From Bdellovibrio sp. ZAP7 (lineage in GTDB: Bacteria > Bdellovibrionota > FAC87 > UBA2466), in contig CAMCTJ010000002.1 of assembly GCA_945878405.1 (NCBI GenBank), positions 67,099 to 131,098 on the forward strand: DNA of 64,000 nt. Reading direction: 5' to 3'. The translations under genes were made by a program, and so were the position numbers. Below the pieces are notes generated by a model. It had not been told where the DNA came from. It saw only the letters and a program-made list of their open reading frames with translations, and ran no database searches. How positions within the stretch are numbered: the first letter of the stretch is position 1; each line of letters starts with the position of its first letter. Positions 1 through 9,100 of this stretch are shown here, one piece after another.

Positions 1-46
1 AAGGCCATAAGTATCCTAATTTCGTCGACGTCATTGAAGGCCAAGA

Positions 47-616
47 TTAAGGAATGTCTTTGGGCGGTGGCAGTTCGAGAGTTGCTGTTCCCGCTAAGAC
101 ACTTTTAAAATCTTCAAGTGTCATTTCAACTGGCCCTCGGGCTAAGCCGATCTTCCTGATATTTTCTCCGAGAAAGCTTCGGTACTGTTGTGCATATCCC
201 CCACAAGTTACAGCATTCACCTCTTTAGGATTGGCTACCAGTAACTCTTGAGCAAAGAGTTGGGCATTGGGATCGAGCTCTATTTCTTGATACGCCCCAG
301 AGAATTCCATTTCGGTTTGAGCAGGTAATCGTCTGGGATCGAGCGAACTTTCTGTTAAATGAACGCGGCATCGGTGAGTAAAAACAAACCAATTCTCGAA
401 ATACATTCCATAACCAATCCCAGTTCTTGTTTTGGGGCCAGGAAAAGAAATGCTGGGTAAATCGATGTAGTCTTGATTCGCCGGAATCAAAATATCTTTG
501 TTCCAGATAAGTTTTGCGCCCCGACCGATGGACTTGAGTTCTGTGGCGAAAGAAATATTTCCGGTGAGCGCCAATAAACAAACCAAGATGAGGCCAAAAG
601 ATTTCGACTGGAACAT
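47..616 (-). CDS. Hypothetical exported protein
   Basis: A 189-residue protein that I do not recognise. It begins MFQSKSFGLILVCLLALTG, a typical Sec signal peptide ending near the FATEL segment, so the product is probably periplasmic or surface-located. The reading frame extends 14 codons further upstream, but the ATG at 616 is preceded by a strong GGGAGGAAATCC ribosome site and gives a clean signal peptide, so I use it. The mature part has few cysteines (one in HRCRVH, one in TCGGY) and no visible repeat or catalytic motif. It lies alone at the edge of the window, so its operon context downstream cannot be seen. Confidence 0.75.
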   Translation of the reverse strand: MFQSKSFGLILVCLLALTGNISFATELKSIGRGAKLIWNKDILIPANQDYIDLPSISFPGPKTRTGIGYGMYFENWFVFTHRCRVHLTESSLDPRRLPAQTEMEFSGAYQEIELDPNAQLFAQELLVANPKEVNAVTCGGYAQQYRSFLGENIRKIGLARGPVEMTLEDFKSVLAGTATLELPPPKDIP

Positions 617-759
617 GGATTTCCTCCCGGAGAAAAGCACTATAATGCCGCAACGCATCTAGATCTACATGAAAATTTAATTATCAATAATATTAAATAC
701 TTAAATCTAAGCCCCTCAAGTCGGCCCCTGAAAGATCCGAAAGGAGGGGTGGAGGAAAT

Positions 760-1032
760 ATGGCAAATACCAATAAAAACGAAACAGCTTCGAATAGCGC
801 TGAAACCGGTAGCAAAGTAAAAGCCGTTCAGCCCAAAGAGGAAAAAAGACGTTGGACTATGGCTCGTTGTCGCAAAGTAGCCAATCGTTTTAACAGTGAA
901 GCGGAATGGGCAAAAGGGGCGCCTTCCAGTTACAAGTCCGCCCAAGCTCATGGTTGGACCCAAGAAATCGTTAGCGGATTTAAATCTAAAAAAGCTAGCG
1001 AGACAAAAGCTCCAGTCAAAAAAGCCGCTTAA
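760..1032 (+). CDS. Small basic protein with a phage/homing-endonuclease-type helical motif
   Basis: A 90-residue, lysine- and alanine-rich protein preceded by a very strong ribosome site (AGGAGGGGTGGAGG just before the ATG). Flexible Lys/Ala/Ser ends flank a conserved-looking core at about residues 30-68 with the order RWT, a CRKVANRFNS segment, EAEWAKG, SSYKSAQAHGW. That W..A.(R/K)F.S..EW.K.....Y..A...GW pattern resembles the short helical DNA-binding-like segment found next to GIY-YIG/HNH nucleases and in phage proteins; that comparison is from memory. No nuclease domain is present. It could be a small nucleoid-type or RNA-binding protein. It is monocistronic, with a possible terminator after it. 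Confidence 0.7.
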   Translation: MANTNKNETASNSAETGSKVKAVQPKEEKRRWTMARCRKVANRFNSEAEWAKGAPSSYKSAQAHGWTQEIVSGFKSKKASETKAPVKKAA

Positions 1033-1052
1033 AACTGACTAAGTTTTAGACA

Positions 1053-1110
1053 CCTGCCCTCCTCACTTCTTCCCGATTTCTGGAAAAAGCGGGGGGCAGG
1101 CCGGTTTTTT
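1053..1110 (+). terminator. Possible Rho-independent terminator after the small basic protein gene
   Basis: CCTGCCC near 1053 can pair with GGGCAGG ending at 1100, followed by CCGG and a run of six T. The loop is long (over 30 bases), so this is a weak candidate. Confidence 0.4.
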
Positions 1111-1161
1111 CATTCCCCTTACGTTAAATCGAGTGGCACTGGTCTTGCTCTTTTAAGGTGG

Positions 1162-2253
1162 GTGCGCACTTTCATTACCTTCATTCTTATGCTCGTCTTT
1201 GGTGTGCCTCTTTGGGCAGAGTCTCGCCAGGAACAACGATTTCAAAAGCCGATTCGTGATTTACAACGTTCTTTAAACAAAAAAAATCCCGACGAAGTAT
1301 TAGATCTCCTCATCAAAAATGGAAATCGATCAGATTTATTTGAGTTGGAAGCACTCTTGCGAGTTTATGAATCAGAGTATTCAGAAACCTTATCCGGTTT
1401 TCTCGAGGACCATATCAAGCCTTTTGAGGATGAGTTAGGAAGGTGGATAGATCTGCGGGAGGCTATTGGGTTTTCCGAAAAAGTCGAAGCTCCCAAGGAA
1501 GTGTTGGCTTTCCTGAAAGGAAAAGAGGAAGCGTCACGGGAGAAATTAAAAAAATTTCTTGATGGCCAGAATCTGATCGGAAAAGAGTCAGGGACTTCTC
1601 CGCTTCGACAACTTGAAGACGCTTTAGAAGAAACTGATTGGTCAAAAAAAAAGAAGGACAGGAAACTTGTTCTTAAATATTTTAGTAAACTTCTGAATGA
1701 AATCGCAAAGAATGATTACGATATGAACTTAGTTGAAGAGGGGATCCACGAACTCCGTCGAGACACGAGATGGATTCCGATTTATCTCAGAAGCTTCAAT
1801 GACCTTATCAAACTCGATGATAGAAGTTTTCCGGAAGCAAAAATTAGGAGTGAGGATCCCATTTTCCAAAGTCCGTACTCAAAGATACCTCGGGCAAAAG
1901 ATCCGGTCTCTTTTCCCATTTTGTTTCCCAAGCTTGGTTTTTTAGCTGTGAACAAAGCCGTTGAGGGTCTAGGCAAAGCAAAGGACATGGGAAGAATGGA
2001 AACATTGCTAGCGCATATTCTCTTTAAGACGGGTGTTGCCTCCTCGAAAACCCAAGCAAATTCTTTTTCAAAGTCTCTTGTCAAAAAACACCCCGACTAT
2101 GTTCCGGTGGTTCAAAAAGCTTCTACTCTTTATCGCTTTCTTGCGGATAAAGAGCACGGTCTTTTGACAGCTTTGAGACCTCTTTTAAAAGAACAAAAGG
2201 ATTGGAAGAAGCAAGATTGCCAGGCATTCCTCACTGCCCTCAAAAAACGATAA
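1162..2253 (+). CDS. Hypothetical exported helical protein
   Basis: A 363-residue protein not recognised. It starts MRTFITFILMLVFGVPLWAES, a signal peptide with cleavage expected after WA. The GTG at 1162 supplies the N-terminal arginine needed for the signal peptide; AAGGTGG lies almost directly against it, so spacing is poor and the start is not certain. The mature region is strongly charged (Lys/Glu-rich) and predicted helical, with basic KKKDRK-type stretches and no membrane segments after the leader. There is no recognised enzyme motif. It is followed after about 120 bp by an XRE regulator gene. Confidence 0.7.
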   Translation: MRTFITFILMLVFGVPLWAESRQEQRFQKPIRDLQRSLNKKNPDEVLDLLIKNGNRSDLFELEALLRVYESEYSETLSGFLEDHIKPFEDELGRWIDLREAIGFSEKVEAPKEVLAFLKGKEEASREKLKKFLDGQNLIGKESGTSPLRQLEDALEETDWSKKKKDRKLVLKYFSKLLNEIAKNDYDMNLVEEGIHELRRDTRWIPIYLRSFNDLIKLDDRSFPEAKIRSEDPIFQSPYSKIPRAKDPVSFPILFPKLGFLAVNKAVEGLGKAKDMGRMETLLAHILFKTGVASSKTQANSFSKSLVKKHPDYVPVVQKASTLYRFLADKEHGLLTALRPLLKEQKDWKKQDCQAFLTALKKR

Positions 2254-2372
2254 AAAATGATGCGTAGCATTATCCCGTTGGGATTCTGCGACTTTTGTAA
2301 TTCATGACCTATATAAGACGTGGCTCACCGTGTGCATTACCATCATGATAGGGGAAATCTTGGAGCATATGG

Positions 2373-2612
2373 ATGAGCATCGAGAGTGAATACAACAAGC
2401 TATTACAACGGGTCGCTTTAAACGTCCGCCGACTTCGAAAAGAGTGCGGATTAACCCAAGAAGAAATGAGTCGAAAAGGCGGTTTCAACTACCGTTTTTA
2501 TCAAAAGCTTGAAAGCGGCAAATATAGTCCCAATCTGTACACTCTTTTCAGAATCGCTAAAACTCACGGAGTAAAAATTTCAGATCTTCTCGATCGTTCT
2601 TCAAGCCGGTAG
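2373..2612 (+). CDS. XRE-family helix-turn-helix regulator
   Basis: A 79-residue protein that is almost entirely one HTH_3 (Cro/CI) domain. Residues about 15-70 show the classic pattern RRLRKECGLTQEEMSRKGG, then YQKLESGKYSPN and LYTLFRIAKTHGV with a terminal ISDLL. It should bind DNA as a dimer; the target is unknown. No toxin gene is adjacent, so it is more likely a stand-alone regulator than an antitoxin. GGAG lies 8 bases upstream of the ATG. Confidence 0.9.
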   Translation: MSIESEYNKLLQRVALNVRRLRKECGLTQEEMSRKGGFNYRFYQKLESGKYSPNLYTLFRIAKTHGVKISDLLDRSSSR

Positions 2613-2658
2613 TTCTTAACATTTTTTTCGATTAGCGAAACAGTTGCAGGTTAAGCTT

Positions 2659-3051
2659 TCAACCTGGGTGCGTTCCTAGAAATTTCTGTAATTGAGCGGT
2701 GATCTCCTCAAGGGAGAAGGGTTTTCCAAGCCAACCATTCGCTTGAGCTTCCCGGGCTCTGGCCTCGGCATCCGCAGCGGCGGTCATCACGATAACCGGA
2801 GCTCGAAGAGATTGAGAAAAGTTTTTTCTGTAGTGTTCACTAAATTCCCAACCGTTCATGACGGGCATTTTCATATCTAACAAGATGAGGTGAGGCATCG
2901 GATTCTTCTGTAGGAAGTTTATGCCGCCTTCTCCGTTTTCAGCTGTAACCACCTGGTAGCCCTCAGATTCCAGATAAGTCTTTAGGGAAAACAGAATATC
3001 CGCTTCATCTTCAATCACGAGAATAGTTTTTTGAGTGTTTTTAGTAATCAT
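2659..3051 (-). CDS. Single-domain response regulator (CheY-like receiver)
   Basis: A 130-residue receiver domain with no output domain. The acidic pocket is seen in VIEDEAD near residues 13-17, the phospho-acceptor is Asp59 in LILLDMKMP, the conserved Thr/Ala switch lies in VIVMTAAAD, and the lysine is in GKPFS. The start codon overlaps the stop of the upstream histidine kinase (ATGA), so the two are translationally coupled and the kinase is the natural phosphodonor. With no DNA-binding domain, output must go through protein contacts or onward phosphotransfer. Confidence 0.93.
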   Translation of the reverse strand: MITKNTQKTILVIEDEADILFSLKTYLESEGYQVVTAENGEGGINFLQKNPMPHLILLDMKMPVMNGWEFSEHYRKNFSQSLRAPVIVMTAAADAEARAREAQANGWLGKPFSLEEITAQLQKFLGTHPG

Positions 3052-4919
3052 GACCCTGTTTTCTGTAATTCCTTTTTTCGGGGAAGATCAAAATAAAAAG
3101 TGCTGCCTTTTTCTGGCGAGCTATGGACTCCAATACTTCCGTTATGGAGAGCAATGATTCCACGACAAATAAATAATCCCAGTCCTAGTCCCGAAGTCTT
3201 TTCATTTACATTTCCTCTTTCAAAAGCGGAAAAGAGTTTTCTTTGACCCTCTTCGGTGAGTCCTGGGCCATAATCTCTTACCGAGTACCGAACAAATTCG
3301 GGGCCGACTTGGAGCTCAAGATCGATGGGGGAACCTTCGGGACTATACTTGATGGCGTTGTCCAAGAGATTAGAGAGGACTTCAAAAATACGAATAGGAT
3401 CAATCATGAGCTCCAATGGCTCCTGGGGAGGCGTAAAGTTAATTTTTCTATCTGGGAATTGAATTTGAAAGGTGGAACTACAATCGGCGATAAGACCGCG
3501 TAAATCGGTGCACTCGTACCGCAGTTCAAGGACTCCTCTATCAAGTTTAGAAACCTCTAAAAGATCAACCACCAGCCGGGAGAGCCTATCTAACTGAACG
3601 CGCATTCTTTGTAAGAGAGTTTTGTCGAGAGCTTCTCCCTTTTCGAGTTGTCTTTGAGTGAGTTGCGTCAGTAAGGAAGCTGCCGTCACAGGCGTTCTGA
3701 GTTCATGGGCTGCGATATCAAGAAATTTTGCCTTGGCCCGCATTGCCACTTCTGCGGCCTCCCGAGCTGCGCTTAATTCCTCCATCAGCTTGTGTTGTTC
3801 TGTGATGTCTACAAAAACGGAGATGCCCGACAGAATACTGCCATCTTCGCGCCGGACAGGGGCAGTCTGAGAGAAGACGACCCGTTTTTCCCCATTGGGT
3901 CGGATAAAAATTAAGTTTTCGGAAGATGTATGGCCAGCTCGAACAGCTTTGGCCAAGGGAAGTTCTTCGTTCGGAATAGGAATGCTATTGATATCGGTAA
4001 TTCTCCAGCGAGCATAGCGGTTAATATCTACATTGGTTACGAGCGTTGATTGATCTCCACCGGCAATATTAAGGGCTGCTGGATTAACAAATCGAAGAAG
4101 CCCATTAGGAGCATCTCCAATGACAATTCCAGCGGGGCTTTGTACCAGAGCAGCTTCAAAGTACGCTTTTAGATCTCGGATTTCCCTCAGGGTATTTTTT
4201 TCTTTGGTGATATCTTGATTGAGTCCGAACATTTTAATTGCCGTTCCTTTTTCATCGCGCATCACATAGGCATTGGCTCTTATCATTCTGATGTTTCCAT
4301 TGGGGTGAAGTACCCTAAATTCGAGTTTGAAAGACGTTTTTCCTGAAACTGCATCTAAAAGAACCTGATTGGAATATTCTGCATCTTCTGGATGAAGCCC
4401 CTTTTTCCATGTATCTACTTTGCCTGTGAAGGTAGATCGGTCGATGCCATAAAACTCGAGCATTTGATCATCCCAAGTAAGAGTATCGTTTTGGATATCC
4501 CACTCCCAGATACCGATATTGGCCGAAGCGGCAGCAAATGTGAGTCGCTCGGCTTCTTCTGCTCTGACCTCTTTACCCGTGAGCTCTCTGATTTTTTTTT
4601 GTGCTAAATCAACGAGGACGGTTCCAAAAACACCAGTCAAAAAGAAAATCACTGGGGAAACCCAGTCATTGGTTCCGGGAAAAGTAAGACCGTAAAAAGA
4701 CAAAATGACAGTTGTTGTAAAACCTGCCCCAAGCCCCCCTCCAAAAAATGAAGTTAAAATAACTCCGAGTGGCATGAGGACGTAAGGGGTGGCAATAAAC
4801 CAACTCCAAAGCAAGGACTGAAGAGTGATTATCATTCCAGAGATCACGACTCCCCACAGAATCTGGGATAAAGGATGCCTGGCGCGTGCAAGCTGAGGAA
4901 TAAAGTTGAATTGATCCAT
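3048..4919 (-). CDS. Membrane-anchored PAS histidine kinase
   Basis: A 623-residue sensor kinase. Residues about 17-105 hold four hydrophobic segments resembling the DUF4118/MASE-type membrane sensor of KdpD-like kinases. Two PAS domains follow (about 128-240, with the WEWDIQND and HPEDAEY features of the PAS_3 type; and about 250-375). The HisKA box has His405 in AAHELRTP, and the HATPase domain has N521 in NLLDNAIKYS, DYGPG at about 549 and GLGLGLF at about 577. It is followed by a coupled single-domain response regulator. The signal sensed is unknown. Confidence 0.93.
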   Translation of the reverse strand: MDQFNFIPQLARARHPLSQILWGVVISGMIITLQSLLWSWFIATPYVLMPLGVILTSFFGGGLGAGFTTTVILSFYGLTFPGTNDWVSPVIFFLTGVFGTVLVDLAQKKIRELTGKEVRAEEAERLTFAAASANIGIWEWDIQNDTLTWDDQMLEFYGIDRSTFTGKVDTWKKGLHPEDAEYSNQVLLDAVSGKTSFKLEFRVLHPNGNIRMIRANAYVMRDEKGTAIKMFGLNQDITKEKNTLREIRDLKAYFEAALVQSPAGIVIGDAPNGLLRFVNPAALNIAGGDQSTLVTNVDINRYARWRITDINSIPIPNEELPLAKAVRAGHTSSENLIFIRPNGEKRVVFSQTAPVRREDGSILSGISVFVDITEQHKLMEELSAAREAAEVAMRAKAKFLDIAAHELRTPVTAASLLTQLTQRQLEKGEALDKTLLQRMRVQLDRLSRLVVDLLEVSKLDRGVLELRYECTDLRGLIADCSSTFQIQFPDRKINFTPPQEPLELMIDPIRIFEVLSNLLDNAIKYSPEGSPIDLELQVGPEFVRYSVRDYGPGLTEEGQRKLFSAFERGNVNEKTSGLGLGLFICRGIIALHNGSIGVHSSPEKGSTFYFDLPRKKELQKTGS

Positions 4920-5080
4920 AAGCTAATATGACCCGCTGAGAAAGCAGACTTCGTGCCAACGCCAATAGCCCGGGTTTTTAAGGGGAAAGGGGAGGAGTCA
5001 GGATAACTCAAAATGCAAAAGGCAAGGGTACCTTGCAAGATGCCCGTTTAACGATTAGTTTCCAGCCATTAGGAGAAACC

Positions 5081-5482
5081 ATGAAATTGAAAGCCCTTGT
5101 AGCTCTACTGGCCCTTTTTTTAGCCCCTATCATTTTTGGTTCCGGTTTTGGCAATGAAATACCTGGAACTCTTAAGAGGGTTGAAACGTCAGAACAAGGA
5201 AAGCTTAGTTACGAGTGCGAAATCCACACCAGCACCAAGCACATCAAATTGCAGGTTTCTCTTCAGACGGGCAATGCCTTTATGGAAGCTGAACTCGATG
5301 AAGGAGTCAGAGTTAAGGGCTTTGCTTCTGAAACTTTCGATAGCAAAACGGGCAGTACTTATTATTTTCTCCAAGGCGGCTCTGCTCCTTATGCTCAACA
5401 ACTTACTCTTGTGACCCGCGACGGTGGTAACTGGGCCGAATTCCGAAAAACTTACGGTGGCACCGCCTTCCGCTGCAACTAA
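5081..5482 (+). CDS. Hypothetical exported protein
   Basis: A 133-residue protein with a signal peptide (MKLKALVALLALFLAPIIFG). I chose the ATG at 5081 because AGGAGAAACC precedes it; the frame is open 16 codons further upstream but without a leader-like start. The mature domain is about 110 residues, predicted all-beta, with two cysteines (YECEI and the C-terminal FRCN) that could form a disulfide. Function unknown. Confidence 0.72.
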   Translation: MKLKALVALLALFLAPIIFGSGFGNEIPGTLKRVETSEQGKLSYECEIHTSTKHIKLQVSLQTGNAFMEAELDEGVRVKGFASETFDSKTGSTYYFLQGGSAPYAQQLTLVTRDGGNWAEFRKTYGGTAFRCN

Positions 5483-5522
5483 CACCAAAAGGTACGGCTT
5501 TACTTTTGGTGGGAGCATCAAA

Positions 5523-6137
5523 ATGGCCCCAGAGTTTGATCCCAGATGGGATGAGCGATTTTCGCAGCCCGGATTCTTTTACGGCACTGAACCCAATGAT
5601 TTTCTGAGAGATCACGCCCAGATGTTTAAGCCGGGTGGGAAAATTCTTTGTCTTGGGGAGGGCGAGGGGAGAAACTCAGTCTATCTTGCGCAAAAAGGGT
5701 TTGAGGTAACTGCAGTCGATTGGTCTTCCAAAGCCTTCGATAAGCTGGCGCAATTAGAAAAAGAGAGAAAAGTAGAAGTCACAAAAGTAGTGAGCGACTT
5801 AGCTGAGTTCTCCATAGGAGAAAACCAGTGGGATGGGATTGTTTCAATCTGGTGCCATCTTTCTAAAAACTTGTGGCGCGAGCTTTTTCAAAAAATCACC
5901 GCAGGCCTTAAACCCAACGGGCTTTTTCTTTTAGAACACTACACGCCGAAGCAACTGCAATTCAAAACCGGTGGGCCCCCAACTGCGGATCTGATGACCA
6001 CTCTTCAGGAACTAAAAACAGAGCTCAAAACTTTGGAGATACTCGTAGGCCAAGAAATTGAACGCGATATCCAAGAGGGAAAAGGGCATTCGGGCCAAAG
6101 CGCAGTCGTCCAGTACTTGGGAAGAAAGTCGCAGTAA
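5523..6137 (+). CDS. Class I SAM-dependent methyltransferase (TehB-like)
   Basis: A 204-residue methyltransferase. Motif I is GGKILCLGEGEGRNSVYLA and the acidic strand-2 end is EVTAVDWSS. The N-terminus (WDERFSQPGFFYG.EPNDFL) matches small soluble methyltransferases of the TehB/thiopurine-type group as I know them. The start at 5523 follows GGTGGGAG; an in-frame extension to 5424 overlaps the preceding secreted-protein gene and is not needed. Substrate unknown; proteins of this group act on tellurite, selenium or small thiol compounds in other bacteria, which is only an analogy. Confidence 0.85.
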   Translation: MAPEFDPRWDERFSQPGFFYGTEPNDFLRDHAQMFKPGGKILCLGEGEGRNSVYLAQKGFEVTAVDWSSKAFDKLAQLEKERKVEVTKVVSDLAEFSIGENQWDGIVSIWCHLSKNLWRELFQKITAGLKPNGLFLLEHYTPKQLQFKTGGPPTADLMTTLQELKTELKTLEILVGQEIERDIQEGKGHSGQSAVVQYLGRKSQ

Positions 6138-6143
6138 CACCCG

Positions 6144-9100
6144 TCAAGGCAAGACACACCGAACGTCGTAGACAGCGCCCGAGGGAATACTGAGCTGGGT
6201 CTCCGCGTTTCCGTTATCTGCGTCTTTATAAAAACACCAATAAGAATTGTACTCAACCGCACTGGTATCTGCTGTTGCAGTCCAAGTCACCGTAGTGCCG
6301 CTTGGAATTCCATTGTCCCCGGCAAAAGTAGGGTTCCCATCCGTAAGAGGAATCTTGTAGTCACTGGGACGAGGCATGCGAGTTTCGTAAGCTGTCGGAA
6401 GCCGCATTCCTAGTTGGCTGCAAGTGGTAATATTGCCTTCGTACCAAGCTCCATCTAAACCATTCGTCGAATTTAAACTATCCCATCTGTCTATCCAATC
6501 TACCCCTTCAGTGAGAGTACTATTTCCCGTTTTAAGAGAAACGAAAGTCGCTCGTCTACTGTAATAAACCCAACGGTTTGTTAAGAATTTATTGCTATCA
6601 TCTAAATAGGTATTGGTGGGATTAGCCCGGTTATCCAGTTGCTCCAAGTTCGACTGGGTCGCTAAGAAATCATCTGAGTGATAGCCTTTCCCGTTAGAGT
6701 TCAATTTTTTCTGCCAACTTGACCCCCAAAGACCCGAAGCAGACAAAATGCGAGTTCCATCGGTTTCTTTCCAAGCCTGAAACTGTTTGGTTAAGTAATC
6801 TATATTCGTGGAACTTGCATTGACGGTAATTGAGTCACCAACACAACTAGTTGTCTCTCCCAAGCTGTTTCTAAACTTCGCATAGACTGTCTGAGTGCCA
6901 CTTCCCGAGAGTGTCCACACTTTCGTTACTGCATAGGGCTCCCACGTTCCGCCGCTATCACAGCCCGAATTGGCAGTAAGATACATTTCAGTTGCGTTTA
7001 AGTAGGAAGGCGAAAGACTCAAAGTCACTTGCTGGTTCGTAGTTTCTTTCTTGTTTGACTCGATATAAACAGTCGGAATTCTCGTGACTAAGTCGACGTA
7101 TGTGGGATCGGATGAAGATTGATTTCCATCTTCAAGAGTGGCGCACAAATCTTGGGTGGCCGGCACATGGTCGTAACAGCTATTTCCTGTTCCCCCACAG
7201 GCCTTGGTACATCTTTGCAGAAACTGAAAAGAAAGCGTGGCTGTTTGACTGTCGGTGTTGGTGATTACAATGTTTTGTGAGCCAACCGAGCTAAAAGCTG
7301 GGGTTACGAACTTAACCTGTGTGGAACTCGTTCGATTGACTTGAGAGGCCTCGATACCTCCTACTGTAATCGTGATTCCCTCTCTGAAAAAAGCTCCAGT
7401 CAGAGTAATGAGATCTCCCGTACGAGTCAGTCCTGTGCCGGGTGAAGCGTTAACAATTTGAGGAGCTTCTTGATACGTATAAGTAGACTCCGCGTAAAGG
7501 GTGCTCGGATTGGTCACTCGTACCGTAACCGTTTGTGCTGATGAAAGTGCGGGACTGGGAGCGGGTACCACACATGATAGTTGGGAATATACCCCGTTCA
7601 CTGGAGACCCCACGAGTGAGCAAGTGGCTTTTCTTGTATCAAAATAAACAGAATTTTCTGATCCCGACCTGAAATTGACTCCGCTAATTGTTATATTCGA
7701 TCCGCCAGCTAAAGGCCCCGATGACTTATCAATAAAAGTGATAGAGGGTTGTCGGTCATCATGAAGAATAGTTGCAGAAGCGCACGTGGTCTCGTTACCA
7801 GTGAGGTCACGAAATTTCACTGAAAAATAGAGCTCGGTATTTTGCTTGGATTCTGGGACATTGTAGTCAATCCATGGGTTGAAGTAGGTCCAACCACCGC
7901 TTAGAGAGCTTCCCGTGCAATCATTACTTTCGAAAAGATTTAGCTGATATTCCGAATAGGGGTCCTCAGTATAACTGGCAGAAAAATGAATCCGAATCGA
8001 AGGATAAGGAGTCGCAGATTCCCCAGAGTTGAGTGAGATTCCCGTTCCCAAGGGGGCAATGTCGTCATGATAAATAGAATCAGAAACACACTCCGTCTCA
8101 AAGTACGGTGCTAGTTTGTCTCGGTATTTTACGTACACAGAAGTAGTTTGATTGAGCGGATTTAAAGTGTGAGAAATACTCGAACTGTAATCCACCCAAG
8201 TTCCGCCAACACTGCAATTCGCAGTATTGGTCACATACATTTCAATAGAGTTAGATCCCGAGGGGGTCATACTCAAAGTTAGAGTGACATTCGTCTTATT
8301 TGTTCTGGCAGCTCCCCCCTCGATAGAAATTCCGGGATTAATCGGGGCTGTGTTGCTGTGAATGATGCTAGAAGCAACGCATCCCGAAATGTTTCCTGCT
8401 TGATCTCTCACCCGTGCGTACACAGTATTGTTGGCGTTCAACGTGGTCAAAGTATGGCTGAGCGATTGGGTGGAACTTAATCCGAAAGAGACCCAATTTA
8501 CTAAGAATGCATCATCAGTGCAAAAAGCAGGGTTTTGGCCGAGAGCCACCTCATAGGGTGAATCATTAGAAGTGACTTTCACAGTGACAGTGGAGCTATC
8601 AGTTACTGAGGCTCCGTCATTGATAGTAATCGCAATGGGATTAGAGGGTGGGGTATTGTCGTGAACAATTTGAGCTTGTAAACAAGACGACTGATTTAAA
8701 ACAGCATCTCGATAACGAACATTTACATAAACGGTTTCATTCTTAAGATACTCTGGAATTGTAATAGTCTGACTAGACTCAAAGCTTACCCAGCTGCCGC
8801 TGCAAGAAAGAGAAGAGGAAGCACTCAAAGCAACTTGCATTTGTACCGAAGTCGCATCGGTTGCTGCATAAAGCACCGCTAAATTATCGCTCTTTGTCGG
8901 AGATGAGTTGCTAATACTTACAGTCGTAAATTGAGGAGCCGTGGTGTCAATCACATGCGAACTCAGAGCCAAGTCACAAGTCACATTTCCCGCTTTGTCC
9001 AGGGCTTGGATGTAAACATCATAATTTCCATCTGAAAGGGTGTTTGTAGAAATGGTTTGATTCCCATTCACATCGGTCAAAGAGCCCGAAAGGGAACTGG

